From assembly GCA_036389675.1 (NCBI GenBank), contig DASVWI010000003.1, positions 1 to 64,000 of the forward strand: a stretch of 64,000 nucleotides of DNA, written 5' to 3'. Below the pieces are notes generated by a model. That model had not been told where the DNA came from, made no database searches, and worked only from the letters and a program-made list of their open reading frames with translations. Source of the DNA: DASQYE01 sp036389675. Lineage in GTDB: Bacteria; Acidobacteriota; Blastocatellia; Pyrinomonadales; Pyrinomonadaceae. Position numbers and translations under genes: made by a program. How positions within the stretch are numbered: position 1 is the stretch's first letter; each line of letters opens with the position of its first letter. This document shows, piece after piece, positions 54,695-62,589 of the stretch.

Positions 54695-54763
54695 CTGGTG
54701 AAAAAAGCCTGGCCGTCCCCGCCTCGCCCTTTTACCTTTGACCATCTGCCGATCAACAGACAT

Positions 54764-56320
54764 ATGAAGATCGAATTCCCCGACCACTTCAACATGGCCC
54801 ACTACTTTCTCTACCATAACGTGGAGGAAGGGCGCGACCATAAGACCTGCCTTTACTTTCGGGACGAGACCTATACATACGGGGACGCCGTGCGGATGTC
54901 TAACCGCGTCGGCAACGCTCTGCGCGAGCTGGGCGTCGAGATGGAAGACCGCGTGCTGATCATTCTGCCGGATTGCCCCGAGTTCGTCTGGACGTGGTTC
55001 GGCGTGAGCCGTATCGGCGCGGTCATCACGATGGTCAACCCGCTCCTGCCCGCAGACGATTACAGGTATTACCTGGAGTACACGCGCGCACGCGTGGCCG
55101 TCATTCATGAATCGCTCGTGGCGACGTTCGCCCAAGCGGCTGCGGGCACGCCTCACCTGCGCCGCGTGCTTGTGGTCGGTGACGAGCGAGGGGATTTCCT
55201 GTCGTTCGAGCAAGCGGTATCAAGCATGACGGACGAGTGCGAGGCCGCCGACACGCATCGCGACGACATAGCCATCTGGCTTTTCACCTCCGGCTCGACG
55301 GGCCATCCCAAAGGCGCTGTACACCTGCATCACGATCTCCCATTTAACACGGAATGCTATGCCAAAGGGGTGCTCGGCGTCAGCGACGCCGACATCACCG
55401 TCTCCGTCCCGAAACTCTTCTTCGGCTATGCGACGGGAACGAACCTTCTCTTCCCTTTCGCCGCGGGCGGCGCGACCGCTCTTTTTTCGGAAAGGTCTAC
55501 GCCCGAAAAGCTCTACGAGGTGATAGAGCGTTATCGCCCGACCATACTGACCAACGTGCCCACGATGATCAACGCGATGCTCAATATGAAGGACGCTCGG
55601 GCGAGGGATTTATCATCGCTGCGCCTCTGCCTTTCGGCGGGCGAAGCGCTGCCGCCAGAGCTCTACGAGCGCTGGATGAAGAGCTTCAACGTGGAGATTC
55701 TGGACGGCATAGGCTCAGCCGAGATGTTTCACATCTACATCACGAACCGTCCCGGCGATGTCGTGCCCGGAAGCTTGGGCCGCATCGTCGAAGGCTACGA
55801 AGCGCGCGTCGTTGATGCCGAAGGCAACGAGGCGGCGACGGGCGAGATGGGCACGCTGCAAATCCGTGGCGATTCGGCGGCGCTCTGCTACTGGCAGGCT
55901 CACGAGAAATCCAAGGAGACGTTTGCGGGCGATTGGTGCAAGACGGGCGATCAATTTCACGTCGACGCCGAGGGCCACTACTGGTATCACGGTCGCACGG
56001 ACGATATGCTGAAAGTCTCCGGCGTCTACGTCGCGCCCGCTGAGATAGAGAACTGCTTGCTGCAACACCCCTGTGTGCTCGAATGCGCCGTCATCGGCCA
56101 CGACGCGGGCGACCAACTGGTCAAGCCCAAAGCCTTCATCGTCCCGCGCCCGCCCGCAGAGGCTTCCCCCGCGCTGGCTCAGGAGATCAAGGACTTCGTC
56201 AAATCAAAGCTCGCGCTCTACAAATACCCGCGCTGGATAGAATTCGTCTCATCGCTCCCCAAGAATGATCGCGGCAAGATCGACCGCAAACAATTAAAGA
56301 CAGTGACGACTAACGAGTGA
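54764..56320 (+). CDS. Benzoate-CoA-ligase-family enzyme, probable 2-aminobenzoate (anthranilate)-CoA ligase
   Basis: A 518-aa ANL-superfamily ligase. The family opening FPDHFNMAHYFL begins at residue 4; IWLFTSGSTGHPKGAVHLHHD near 170 is the P-loop, DGIGSAEMFHIYI near 305 the adenylate site, and YWYHGRTDDMLKVSGVYVAPAEIE near 410 the hinge to the C-terminal domain; the catalytic lysine is in NDRGKIDRKQL. The benzoate-CoA ligase subfamily accepts substituted benzoates; location after tryptophan dioxygenase and kynureninase points to anthranilate. A GTG at 54698 is an alternative start. The last residues TVTTNE are encoded by a repeat. Confidence 0.88.
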   Translation: MKIEFPDHFNMAHYFLYHNVEEGRDHKTCLYFRDETYTYGDAVRMSNRVGNALRELGVEMEDRVLIILPDCPEFVWTWFGVSRIGAVITMVNPLLPADDYRYYLEYTRARVAVIHESLVATFAQAAAGTPHLRRVLVVGDERGDFLSFEQAVSSMTDECEAADTHRDDIAIWLFTSGSTGHPKGAVHLHHDLPFNTECYAKGVLGVSDADITVSVPKLFFGYATGTNLLFPFAAGGATALFSERSTPEKLYEVIERYRPTILTNVPTMINAMLNMKDARARDLSSLRLCLSAGEALPPELYERWMKSFNVEILDGIGSAEMFHIYITNRPGDVVPGSLGRIVEGYEARVVDAEGNEAATGEMGTLQIRGDSAALCYWQAHEKSKETFAGDWCKTGDQFHVDAEGHYWYHGRTDDMLKVSGVYVAPAEIENCLLQHPCVLECAVIGHDAGDQLVKPKAFIVPRPPAEASPALAQEIKDFVKSKLALYKYPRWIEFVSSLPKNDRGKIDRKQLKTVTTNE

Positions 56321-56386
56321 CGAGTTAAAGACAGCATCGCTCTCGTCACTGTTCTGGTTTTGCTTGCCGCTCATCACTATTCTCTC
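56300..56386. repeat. Heptad inverted repeat, family C copy 5
   Basis: Left CAGTGACGACTAACGAGTGA and CGAGTTAAAGACAGC; right CTCGTCACTGTTCTGG and GCTCATCACTATTCTC. The left arm is translated as the last residues and stop of the CoA ligase; the right arm ends at the ATG of the thioesterase. Confidence 0.75.
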
Positions 56387-56803
56387 ATGTCCTTTAGAAC
56401 ACGAATCAAGGTGCGTTTCGGCGATGCCGACCCGGCGGGGCTGGTCTACTTCGTTAATATCTTTCATTACCTCCATATCGCTATGGAAGAGTTCTTCGCG
56501 GAGCGTTGCGGCGTGAGCTATCAGGAGTTGATGGCCGGCGAGCGTCTGGGCTTTCCGACCGTGAACGTGCAGGCGGAATTCTTCACGCCGCTCGTTTACG
56601 GCGACGAGGCGGAGGTGGAAGTCTACGTCTCGCGCGTCGGCGAAGCTTCGGCGACGTTCGAGTACAGCGTCAGGCGCTGCGGCGACGACCAGCTCTGCGC
56701 GCGAGCGACCAACGTACAGGTCGCCATGAACCTAGACACGCGCCGCGCCGTCCCCATTCCTGACAAGTACCGCCGGGCCTTTGCCGACAGCAGCGCAGCT
56801 TAA
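56387..56803 (+). CDS. Hot-dog-fold acyl-CoA thioesterase (4HBT type)
   Basis: A 138-aa single hot-dog-domain thioesterase. RFGDADPAGLVYFVNIFHYLHIAMEEFF from about residue 10 has the catalytic Asp of the 4-hydroxybenzoyl-CoA thioesterase family (D-P-A-G-x-V-Y-F), and FFTPLVYGDEAEVEVYVSRVG near 65 follows. It lies directly after the CoA ligase, so it may release dead-end aromatic CoA esters or belong to the anthraniloyl-CoA route. Its length is normal. Confidence 0.88.
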   Translation: MSFRTRIKVRFGDADPAGLVYFVNIFHYLHIAMEEFFAERCGVSYQELMAGERLGFPTVNVQAEFFTPLVYGDEAEVEVYVSRVGEASATFEYSVRRCGDDQLCARATNVQVAMNLDTRRAVPIPDKYRRAFADSSAA

Positions 56804-56818
56804 AGATTAAACTGCTCT

Positions 56819-59437
56819 CTATTTCGCCTTCGTTCTGAGGCGTTGCGCCAGCGTGCGTATGACGCCTGAGGCGATGGCCGGGTCTGTGTTGAGCGCCGAG
56901 CGGAAGGCGTCGCCGTCCAGACGCAGGACGCGCACGCCGCCCTGTTTGGCGACGACCGTGGCGGAGCGCGGTGCCGGGTCCAGCACCGCCATCTCGCCTA
57001 TAAAGCCGCCTGCTCCTTCCTCCGCCACGACCCGCGCGTGCTCGCCCGTGCCGACAAGAACGTTGACTGTGCCCGACAGGATGATGAACACCTCGTTGCC
57101 GGGCTCTCCTTCGACGCAGAGCGCGGCGTCGGCTGCGTACTCGTTCTCGACGCTCGCGCGCGACAGCTCGGCCAGACCCTCCGGCGGAAGCGAAGAGAAG
57201 ATGGGGGCCGAGCGCAGGGAGATCATCTTTTCGACCGTGCTCAACCCGGCGTGCGCGCCGACGCTGCCTGCTTCCCTGCCATGACGCTCCTGCAAGTGCC
57301 GGGCCGTCTCGCGCACAAGCTCGTGTTCGTCAGCGCTCAGGCGAGCGAGCATCTCGGCGTCCACCGCGCCATGCTCTGCCAGCACATAGAGGGCGACGGC
57401 GCGCACATACGGGTCAACGCTCTCGGTCTGGACACGCAGCGCACTAACGAGCGTCGTCTGCTCGGCCTGTCTGGCTGTCGCTTCGCCGTGTGCGGCCACC
57501 AGCCGGTCGCCGATGGCCGAAGGAATCTGCCCGCTCAACTGCTCGACAGCCGTTTGGCGCTTTGCGCGGTCGTTTGAGCAAAGCCCGGCGCGTATGACAA
57601 GGCTCGTCTCATCTCTGGGCTCGAAGCTCAGGCTGCGAAGCAGGCGATCAACGGCGTGGACGCGCCGCCGCCGCAGGAGGTCTTTGAGCAGACCGTGTGA
57701 GAGCGTCGGGGGCTCTGTCTCAAGCGCATTGAGCGCGTGAGACGTGCGCTCGATGATGCCCAGCTCTTCGGCCAGACGCGTGGCGATTCCGCCCGCGCCG
57801 CCCAACAGCTCGTCCAACACAATGGCGTGCTCATCCTTGGTCACGCGATACTCTGCGCGCAGCTTCATGATAAAGCTGTCGTCGGCATCGCCTTCGGCGG
57901 CGAGCACGCGCTCCAGATAGTTTTCCAAGGCGCGCTTGTAGGTCTCAAGCTGGAGTCGCTTTTCCGCCGAAATCTGTTTGGACGGATCGTTGATCATCGC
58001 GCGCTCTTCTTCTGCGAGCGCCGCCATCACCTTCTCGTGATCGGCCTTCTTGATCTGCAACTGGTTACGCAGCGATTCCAGCAGCTGCACCTCCTCGCGG
58101 GTGACGAAGCCGTTGGCGAGCGTCTCGCGCACGGCGTCCTTGTAGATTTCGATGACCTGCGCCTGCCCCTTGGCGCTCTCGCGCGTGCGTATGGTGTGAA
58201 TCAGGAAAGCCTCGCGCAGGTCTCTGGGCGGCTGTATGTCCGTCCACTCCCAGCGCTTGATGATGTTTTTCGCCAAAGTCTCTTCGGCGAAGGTCTTCTG
58301 CGTGCGGCGCAATCGCCGCACCAGAAAGAGCGTCGCCGTCAGCACGACCACTATCAGGAAGAGATGCGGCACGATCCACGGCGCGCGCCAAAGGGTCGGC
58401 GCTCCGGCGAAGCTGTAGAAGATAGTGAAGGCACTGAAGGCCGCCAGCGAGAACATGACGTGGCGGACGCGCGCATCGTCCGCCTCCGGCTCGCGACGCT
58501 TGAGCCAGTCGCCGAGGGGGCGCTCAAGCTGCGTGAAGATGAGGTAGCTGACGAGCCCGCACAGGATGAGCGTCAGCATCGCGGCCAGAGCGCGCGGCAC
58601 GACGGGCAGAAAAAAGAATCCGGCTGTGCGCGCATCGTGGCCCGGCAGGAAGGCGTAATGAATAACCATCTCGTCATTCGTCCACTTGCCGTCGAAGTAG
58701 GCGCTCCACCTTCCCGCTTGCAGGTAGTAGTAGAAGTAGAAGCCGAAGACGAGCCCCGGAAAGACGAAGTAGGCGAACCTTTTGGGCACAGAGCTGATCT
58801 CTTTCCAGTAGCCGTTCTCCTCGTTGATGTCCGGGCAGAGATTCTTGCAGGCCGTGCATTTGGTACATTGCGAGTTGGGCGTCTCGCGCAGCCCGTGCGG
58901 CTCTGTGTAAATCTTCTCGATGAACGTGAGCGGGCAGATGTAGTTGCACCAGGTCTTGCCCGTGTAGAACGCGCCGAAGATCAGCGCCGCCAGCGTGATC
59001 AGGACGAAGAAGGCCGTGATGGCATGGCCGTCGCCGTTGGTCGAGATCAATCGCAGCCAGAGCGAGACGATAAAGACGGCGAGAGGCACGTAGTAATAGT
59101 CGGCCTGAAGCCACGGCGAGGCTTTCTTGACGCCGGGACGACGCAGGCGCACGGGAATCTGCGCGAAGAAGGCGAGCGGGCAGATGCGCCGCCAGCGGTG
59201 ATAGCCGACCAGCACTATGAAGAGCGGGAGCGACGCCACCACCACCGTCCAGACGATGCGCCCGGCGTAGGGCTGCATCATGTGCGCGAACACGGGCACG
59301 GCGATGAAGACGGCGAGCGCCACCCATTTAAGGGGCTCGACCCAGCGTTCAGCTTCCCCCTCAGCGGCCCGCTTGGACGCGACGGGCAAAGACTTTGTGA
59401 TCGGTGTCGCCGGTGGTCTGGGCGTTGCTACGGCCAT
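56819..59437 (-). CDS. Membrane polyferredoxin fused to HEAT-like and cyclic-nucleotide-binding domains
   Basis: An 872-aa protein with an unusual domain order. Residues about 35-390 hold several membrane segments and iron-sulfur motifs: RRICPLAFFAQ near 83, TWCNYICPLTFIEKIY near 162 and QCTKCTACKNLCPD near 189, as in NapH/NosR/FixG-like electron-transfer proteins. Residues about 400-560 are helical with two similar blocks (LRNQLQIKKADHEKVMAALA and LRAEYRVTKDEHAIVLDELL), TerB-like in style. HEAT-like helices follow (about 570-720), then a cNMP-binding domain (about 735-870) with the phosphate-binding cassette GGFIGEMAVLDPAPRSATV intact. I infer electron transfer or iron-sulfur chemistry tuned by a nucleotide ligand. 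Confidence 0.8.
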   Translation of the reverse strand: MAVATPRPPATPITKSLPVASKRAAEGEAERWVEPLKWVALAVFIAVPVFAHMMQPYAGRIVWTVVVASLPLFIVLVGYHRWRRICPLAFFAQIPVRLRRPGVKKASPWLQADYYYVPLAVFIVSLWLRLISTNGDGHAITAFFVLITLAALIFGAFYTGKTWCNYICPLTFIEKIYTEPHGLRETPNSQCTKCTACKNLCPDINEENGYWKEISSVPKRFAYFVFPGLVFGFYFYYYLQAGRWSAYFDGKWTNDEMVIHYAFLPGHDARTAGFFFLPVVPRALAAMLTLILCGLVSYLIFTQLERPLGDWLKRREPEADDARVRHVMFSLAAFSAFTIFYSFAGAPTLWRAPWIVPHLFLIVVVLTATLFLVRRLRRTQKTFAEETLAKNIIKRWEWTDIQPPRDLREAFLIHTIRTRESAKGQAQVIEIYKDAVRETLANGFVTREEVQLLESLRNQLQIKKADHEKVMAALAEEERAMINDPSKQISAEKRLQLETYKRALENYLERVLAAEGDADDSFIMKLRAEYRVTKDEHAIVLDELLGGAGGIATRLAEELGIIERTSHALNALETEPPTLSHGLLKDLLRRRRVHAVDRLLRSLSFEPRDETSLVIRAGLCSNDRAKRQTAVEQLSGQIPSAIGDRLVAAHGEATARQAEQTTLVSALRVQTESVDPYVRAVALYVLAEHGAVDAEMLARLSADEHELVRETARHLQERHGREAGSVGAHAGLSTVEKMISLRSAPIFSSLPPEGLAELSRASVENEYAADAALCVEGEPGNEVFIILSGTVNVLVGTGEHARVVAEEGAGGFIGEMAVLDPAPRSATVVAKQGGVRVLRLDGDAFRSALNTDPAIASGVIRTLAQRLRTKAK

Positions 59438-59445
59438 AGTAGTTT

Positions 59446-59531
59446 AAGGATGAAGGATGAAGGATGAAGGATGAAGTAAAAGCATTACAGCATTTCTTTC
59501 ATCCTTCATCCTTCCGCCTTCATCCTTTCTT
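59446..59531. repeat. Heptad repeat, family B copy 5
   Basis: GGATGAA repeated four times (59448 onwards), then GTAAAAGCATTACAGCATTT, then TTCATCCTTCATCC and CCGCCTTCATCCTTTC. The centre differs from copies 3 and 4 by a shorter inner part. It fills the gap between two minus-strand genes, ending 8 bases before the polyferredoxin start. Confidence 0.85.
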
Positions 59532-61337
59532 TCATCCTCTCCCCTTGGTCGTGTCGAAGGGCCAGTTGTCTGTGAGCGCCTGTTCGATATTGACGCGGAC
59601 GTTGAGGTAATCTCGCATCACGCCGCGCAGATTATCGACCTGCTCCTGCTCGCTGCGGCGCAGGAATTCGCTGCGCCCTTCGTCCGGCGTAATGACGAAG
59701 AAGAGGCGCGGAATGTCGCGCGTCGTCGTCATGTGGGCCAACTGCGCCGGAGCGCTGACGGCAGTGTCAAGATAGTTTCCTTCGTCGAAGTTGCGGACGT
59801 GGCATTGTATGCAGGTCATCCCGCGCTCTTCCATCAGGCGTCGGCGGGGGTCGCGCAAACCGGTCTCCTCAACCATGAACCTCTCCTTATAGGGGCGCGA
59901 GATGGAAGAGGCGTCAATAGTCAGGGCGTGCGCGTCGTGCTCGTCCGGAATGGTTGCGAAGCCGAGCGGGTCGATCAGCTTGTCGAAGTCTTTGACGTAG
60001 GAGGCAGTGCCGGGCACGAAGGCCGGAGCGGGCACGGGCTTGTAGGCTTTGCCGTCAGGAGACTTGATGCTCGTCGCAAAGCCGTCGATGACCTCGTTGT
60101 TGAAGGCCAGCTCGCGGCGACCATTGCGCTCAAGGGGCACGACCTTCATCACGCCGAGCGCCCAGCCGTTGCCGCGCACGTAGCGCCCCTGCGCGTCGAG
60201 CGTGTCGTCGCCGCCGAGGCGCGCGTTGTGCGGGAGCGCGGCGAAGTTCGCCTGCATGCGCGGGTCAGAGGCGTCAGCGTACGTGACGACGCGCGTGATG
60301 AAGTCGGCGAGCGCTTCGCCGTATTTCCGCTTATCGCCCGCGACGAAGGGCTTGAGGTTCGCGCCGTCAAAGAAGGTCTGGTGGAGAAGGGCTGCGAAGG
60401 CGCGGTTGTTCTTCTGTCGCCAGTCGTTGTCCTTGAGTATGTCCGGGTCTTTACCGCGAGTGATACGCATGCGCGGCATGAGGTACACGGGCTCGGCTGC
60501 CGTCTCGTTACGATAGACCAGCCGCAGCTCGAAGATTTTTTTGTTGACGCGCGGACGCACCATGATGAGCCGCCAGTTCTCGGCGTTCCACTGGCGATTG
60601 AAGCGCGGGCTGTCCGGGTCGATCTCCTCGTTGCGATGAAGCGCGGCGAGATTCTTCAAGGCATCGCGGAAGAGGGCCGCACCCGTGGTCTTCTGAATGG
60701 CATTGTCCGGCTTGAGCTGTTTGCTCGCCTCTATCTCGGCGATGCGCTGGAACAGGGCCGTGATGGGCCATTGACGATTGGCCGCGTCGAGGCGCTGCGG
60801 GTCTGTGATCGAGATGAGCGTTTCCACGGCCAGTGGCGCTGGCGGGACTGTCGGCAAGGCGACCGGCTGCGGCTCGATACTGATACTGAAGGTCTTGAGC
60901 ACTGTGCGCGGCGGCTTGCCGGGCTCGCGCGGGCTTTCGGTCAGGCGCACGGCGAAGTCGCCGCGCCGCCCATCCGATGCCTGCGGCGTCCAGTCGACCG
61001 TCAGCGTCTTCTCGTTATACTTGGCCGTGGCCGGCTTCTGCACCAACTCTACGCGCACGTCGTCGCTCTCTTCGTCAATCACCGCGAGGCCGAAAAATAT
61101 TCTTTGGCCCACACCGACCTGCTTGAACCTGATTTCGCCCAACTCCGGCTGGCGATTGACGCCCGGAGCGTTTGGCCCGAAGGGCGCGCCTATGTCCTGC
61201 GCCGAGACGGTGACAGACGTGCGAGTGAGGCGCGAGACGACGAGGACGACCGAGAGGACACAAAACAGCAGCAGGCAAACAGATTTAAGCGCCTGTATGG
61301 CAGAGGAGCGCATCGCGGGGTGGCTTCTTTCTTTCAT
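59532..61337 (-). CDS. Secreted mono-heme c-type cytochrome-like protein
   Basis: A 601-aa exported protein. A hydrophobic segment near residues 12-36 (KSVCLLLFCVLSVVLVVSRL) is a signal peptide or anchor. Residues about 60-150 read as a beta-sandwich. One heme c motif, CIQCH, lies near residue 520 with MEERGMT just before it, and a methionine further on (HMTTTRDIP) may serve as axial ligand. No other family signature is visible. Its stop is 94 bases before the polyferredoxin start on the same strand, with only a repeat between, so the two probably form one redox unit across the membrane. Confidence 0.7.
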   Translation of the reverse strand: MKERSHPAMRSSAIQALKSVCLLLFCVLSVVLVVSRLTRTSVTVSAQDIGAPFGPNAPGVNRQPELGEIRFKQVGVGQRIFFGLAVIDEESDDVRVELVQKPATAKYNEKTLTVDWTPQASDGRRGDFAVRLTESPREPGKPPRTVLKTFSISIEPQPVALPTVPPAPLAVETLISITDPQRLDAANRQWPITALFQRIAEIEASKQLKPDNAIQKTTGAALFRDALKNLAALHRNEEIDPDSPRFNRQWNAENWRLIMVRPRVNKKIFELRLVYRNETAAEPVYLMPRMRITRGKDPDILKDNDWRQKNNRAFAALLHQTFFDGANLKPFVAGDKRKYGEALADFITRVVTYADASDPRMQANFAALPHNARLGGDDTLDAQGRYVRGNGWALGVMKVVPLERNGRRELAFNNEVIDGFATSIKSPDGKAYKPVPAPAFVPGTASYVKDFDKLIDPLGFATIPDEHDAHALTIDASSISRPYKERFMVEETGLRDPRRRLMEERGMTCIQCHVRNFDEGNYLDTAVSAPAQLAHMTTTRDIPRLFFVITPDEGRSEFLRRSEQEQVDNLRGVMRDYLNVRVNIEQALTDNWPFDTTKGRG

Positions 61338-61578
61338 AAGTCTTAGATAACTGAAACAGCTTACAAACGGGGACGGCTACGGCTCATGAGTCGAAACGTG
61401 GCCGCGCGCTCCTTTGCATGCGGGTCAAAGGTCGAGAGATGCCGGGAGACATCCATCTGCTAACAGCAACTATATTCAAACCTGCGCGGCTCAAGCTTGT
61501 CAAGCAGGCCCTCCCCCTGCGTTAACTGATGCGCTGGCAGCGCACGGGCCGGGCGGCAACCTCCCTGCTTCGACCGCG
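61338..61578. other. Intergenic region without a recognised feature
   Basis: About 240 bases between the cytochrome gene start and the end of the nitrilase gene, both on the minus strand. It must hold the promoter of the cytochrome/polyferredoxin unit, but I see no clear -35/-10 pair and no hairpin or RNA gene. Confidence 0.3.
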
Positions 61579-62469
61579 TCATCTCGTCGCGTCCTGACGA
61601 ATAAAAGGCGACTGCACGTCCGCCTCCGTAAGCCTTCGGTAGAGGCGCGGCCTGCGGTAAGCGTTGCCCCACGTCTCTCGCTCGCGGTAGGCGCGCAGGC
61701 TCTCCATGTCGAAGGTGGCGAGGTAAACGTCCTCGCCCTCCCCGGCCTCGATGATGAGAGTGTCGCGCGCATCTCCGTCCGGCACGGGGTAGGCCACCGG
61801 ATCGAAGGCGACGGAATGGCCGTTGTTCTGCGGGGCGGCATAGTTGGTCATCGCGACTCCGACCATGTTCTCAAAGGCGCGTGCCTTGAACTGACCCAGA
61901 CGATGCTCATCCAGAGTGCAGGCGTTCGGCACGAGGATAAGCTCCGCGCCTTCAAGCATCAGAATCCGCGCGCTCTCTGGAAACTCACGGTCGTAGCAGA
62001 TCATGAACCCGACCTTGACCTCTCCCTGCTCCGTATCCAGCGTGCAGACGGGGAAACTGTCGCCGCAGGTGAGGGCCGCCTCTACGTCGAACTCGCAGGT
62101 GTGAACCTTGGCGTAGGTCAGCACAATCTCGCCATGACGATCAATGAGCGAAACCAAATTGCGCGGAGCATCCTCCCATCGCTCAAGATACGTAAGCGCA
62201 ATCGCCATCTTCAATTCACGCGCCAGCTTTCGGAAGTGAGTAATAAACCCGTCATCCCTGCCCATCGCCCGCGCCGCCCACTCTTCGCGCGCCCCCGCCT
62301 GCTTCTGATCGAAGAACGTCATACCCGTACTCCACATCTCGGGGAATAGAGCCACGTCCGCCCCCATCGCACGGGCACGACGACAAAAGAGCTCTCCTTT
62401 TGCCTGTGCGGCGGCCATGTCATTGCCGCAGCCGATCATCTGCAACAGGGCGACCCTGATTGATTTCAT
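61579..62469 (-). CDS. Carbon-nitrogen hydrolase (nitrilase superfamily amidase)
   Basis: A 296-aa enzyme. The catalytic Glu, Lys and Cys are in FPEMWSTGM near residue 43, LTYAKVHTCEFD near 117 and GFMICYDREFPESARILML near 153. The pattern ICYDREFPE is common in amidases such as N-carbamoylputrescine or omega-amidase relatives rather than true nitrilases. The substrate is not predictable. Not a kynurenine formamidase, which belongs to other folds. It stands alone, with a 120-base gap to the response regulator upstream on the same strand. Confidence 0.88.
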   Translation of the reverse strand: MKSIRVALLQMIGCGNDMAAAQAKGELFCRRARAMGADVALFPEMWSTGMTFFDQKQAGAREEWAARAMGRDDGFITHFRKLARELKMAIALTYLERWEDAPRNLVSLIDRHGEIVLTYAKVHTCEFDVEAALTCGDSFPVCTLDTEQGEVKVGFMICYDREFPESARILMLEGAELILVPNACTLDEHRLGQFKARAFENMVGVAMTNYAAPQNNGHSVAFDPVAYPVPDGDARDTLIIEAGEGEDVYLATFDMESLRAYRERETWGNAYRRPRLYRRLTEADVQSPFIRQDATR

Positions 62470-62589
62470 AAGAGGCTCTCCGCAACCGCAAGGCGTGACG
62501 GCGAAACAGAAGCCGACGCTCGAATCAGCCCGCGTCGAAGATCAAGCAGTAAGCATACCTCAAAGCCATCGGCTGCCGTATCGGACGAA

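Noticed and set aside
57737..59467. A 576-codon open frame on the plus strand, antisense to the polyferredoxin gene
   Set aside because: Its translation is rich in Arg, Glu, His and Val without any motif, it has no ribosome binding site, and it mirrors a clear gene. GC-rich coding DNA often leaves the opposite strand open. The same reasoning removes the long antisense frames at 59733-61346, 24216-25310, 26491-27903, 52612-53712, 4019-5503 and 6153-7037.
61579..62469. The nitrilase-family amidase as the missing kynurenine formamidase
   Set aside because: Known kynurenine formamidases belong to the cyclase or alpha/beta-hydrolase folds; this one has the Glu-Lys-Cys triad of carbon-nitrogen hydrolases and is 5 kb from the cluster with other genes between.
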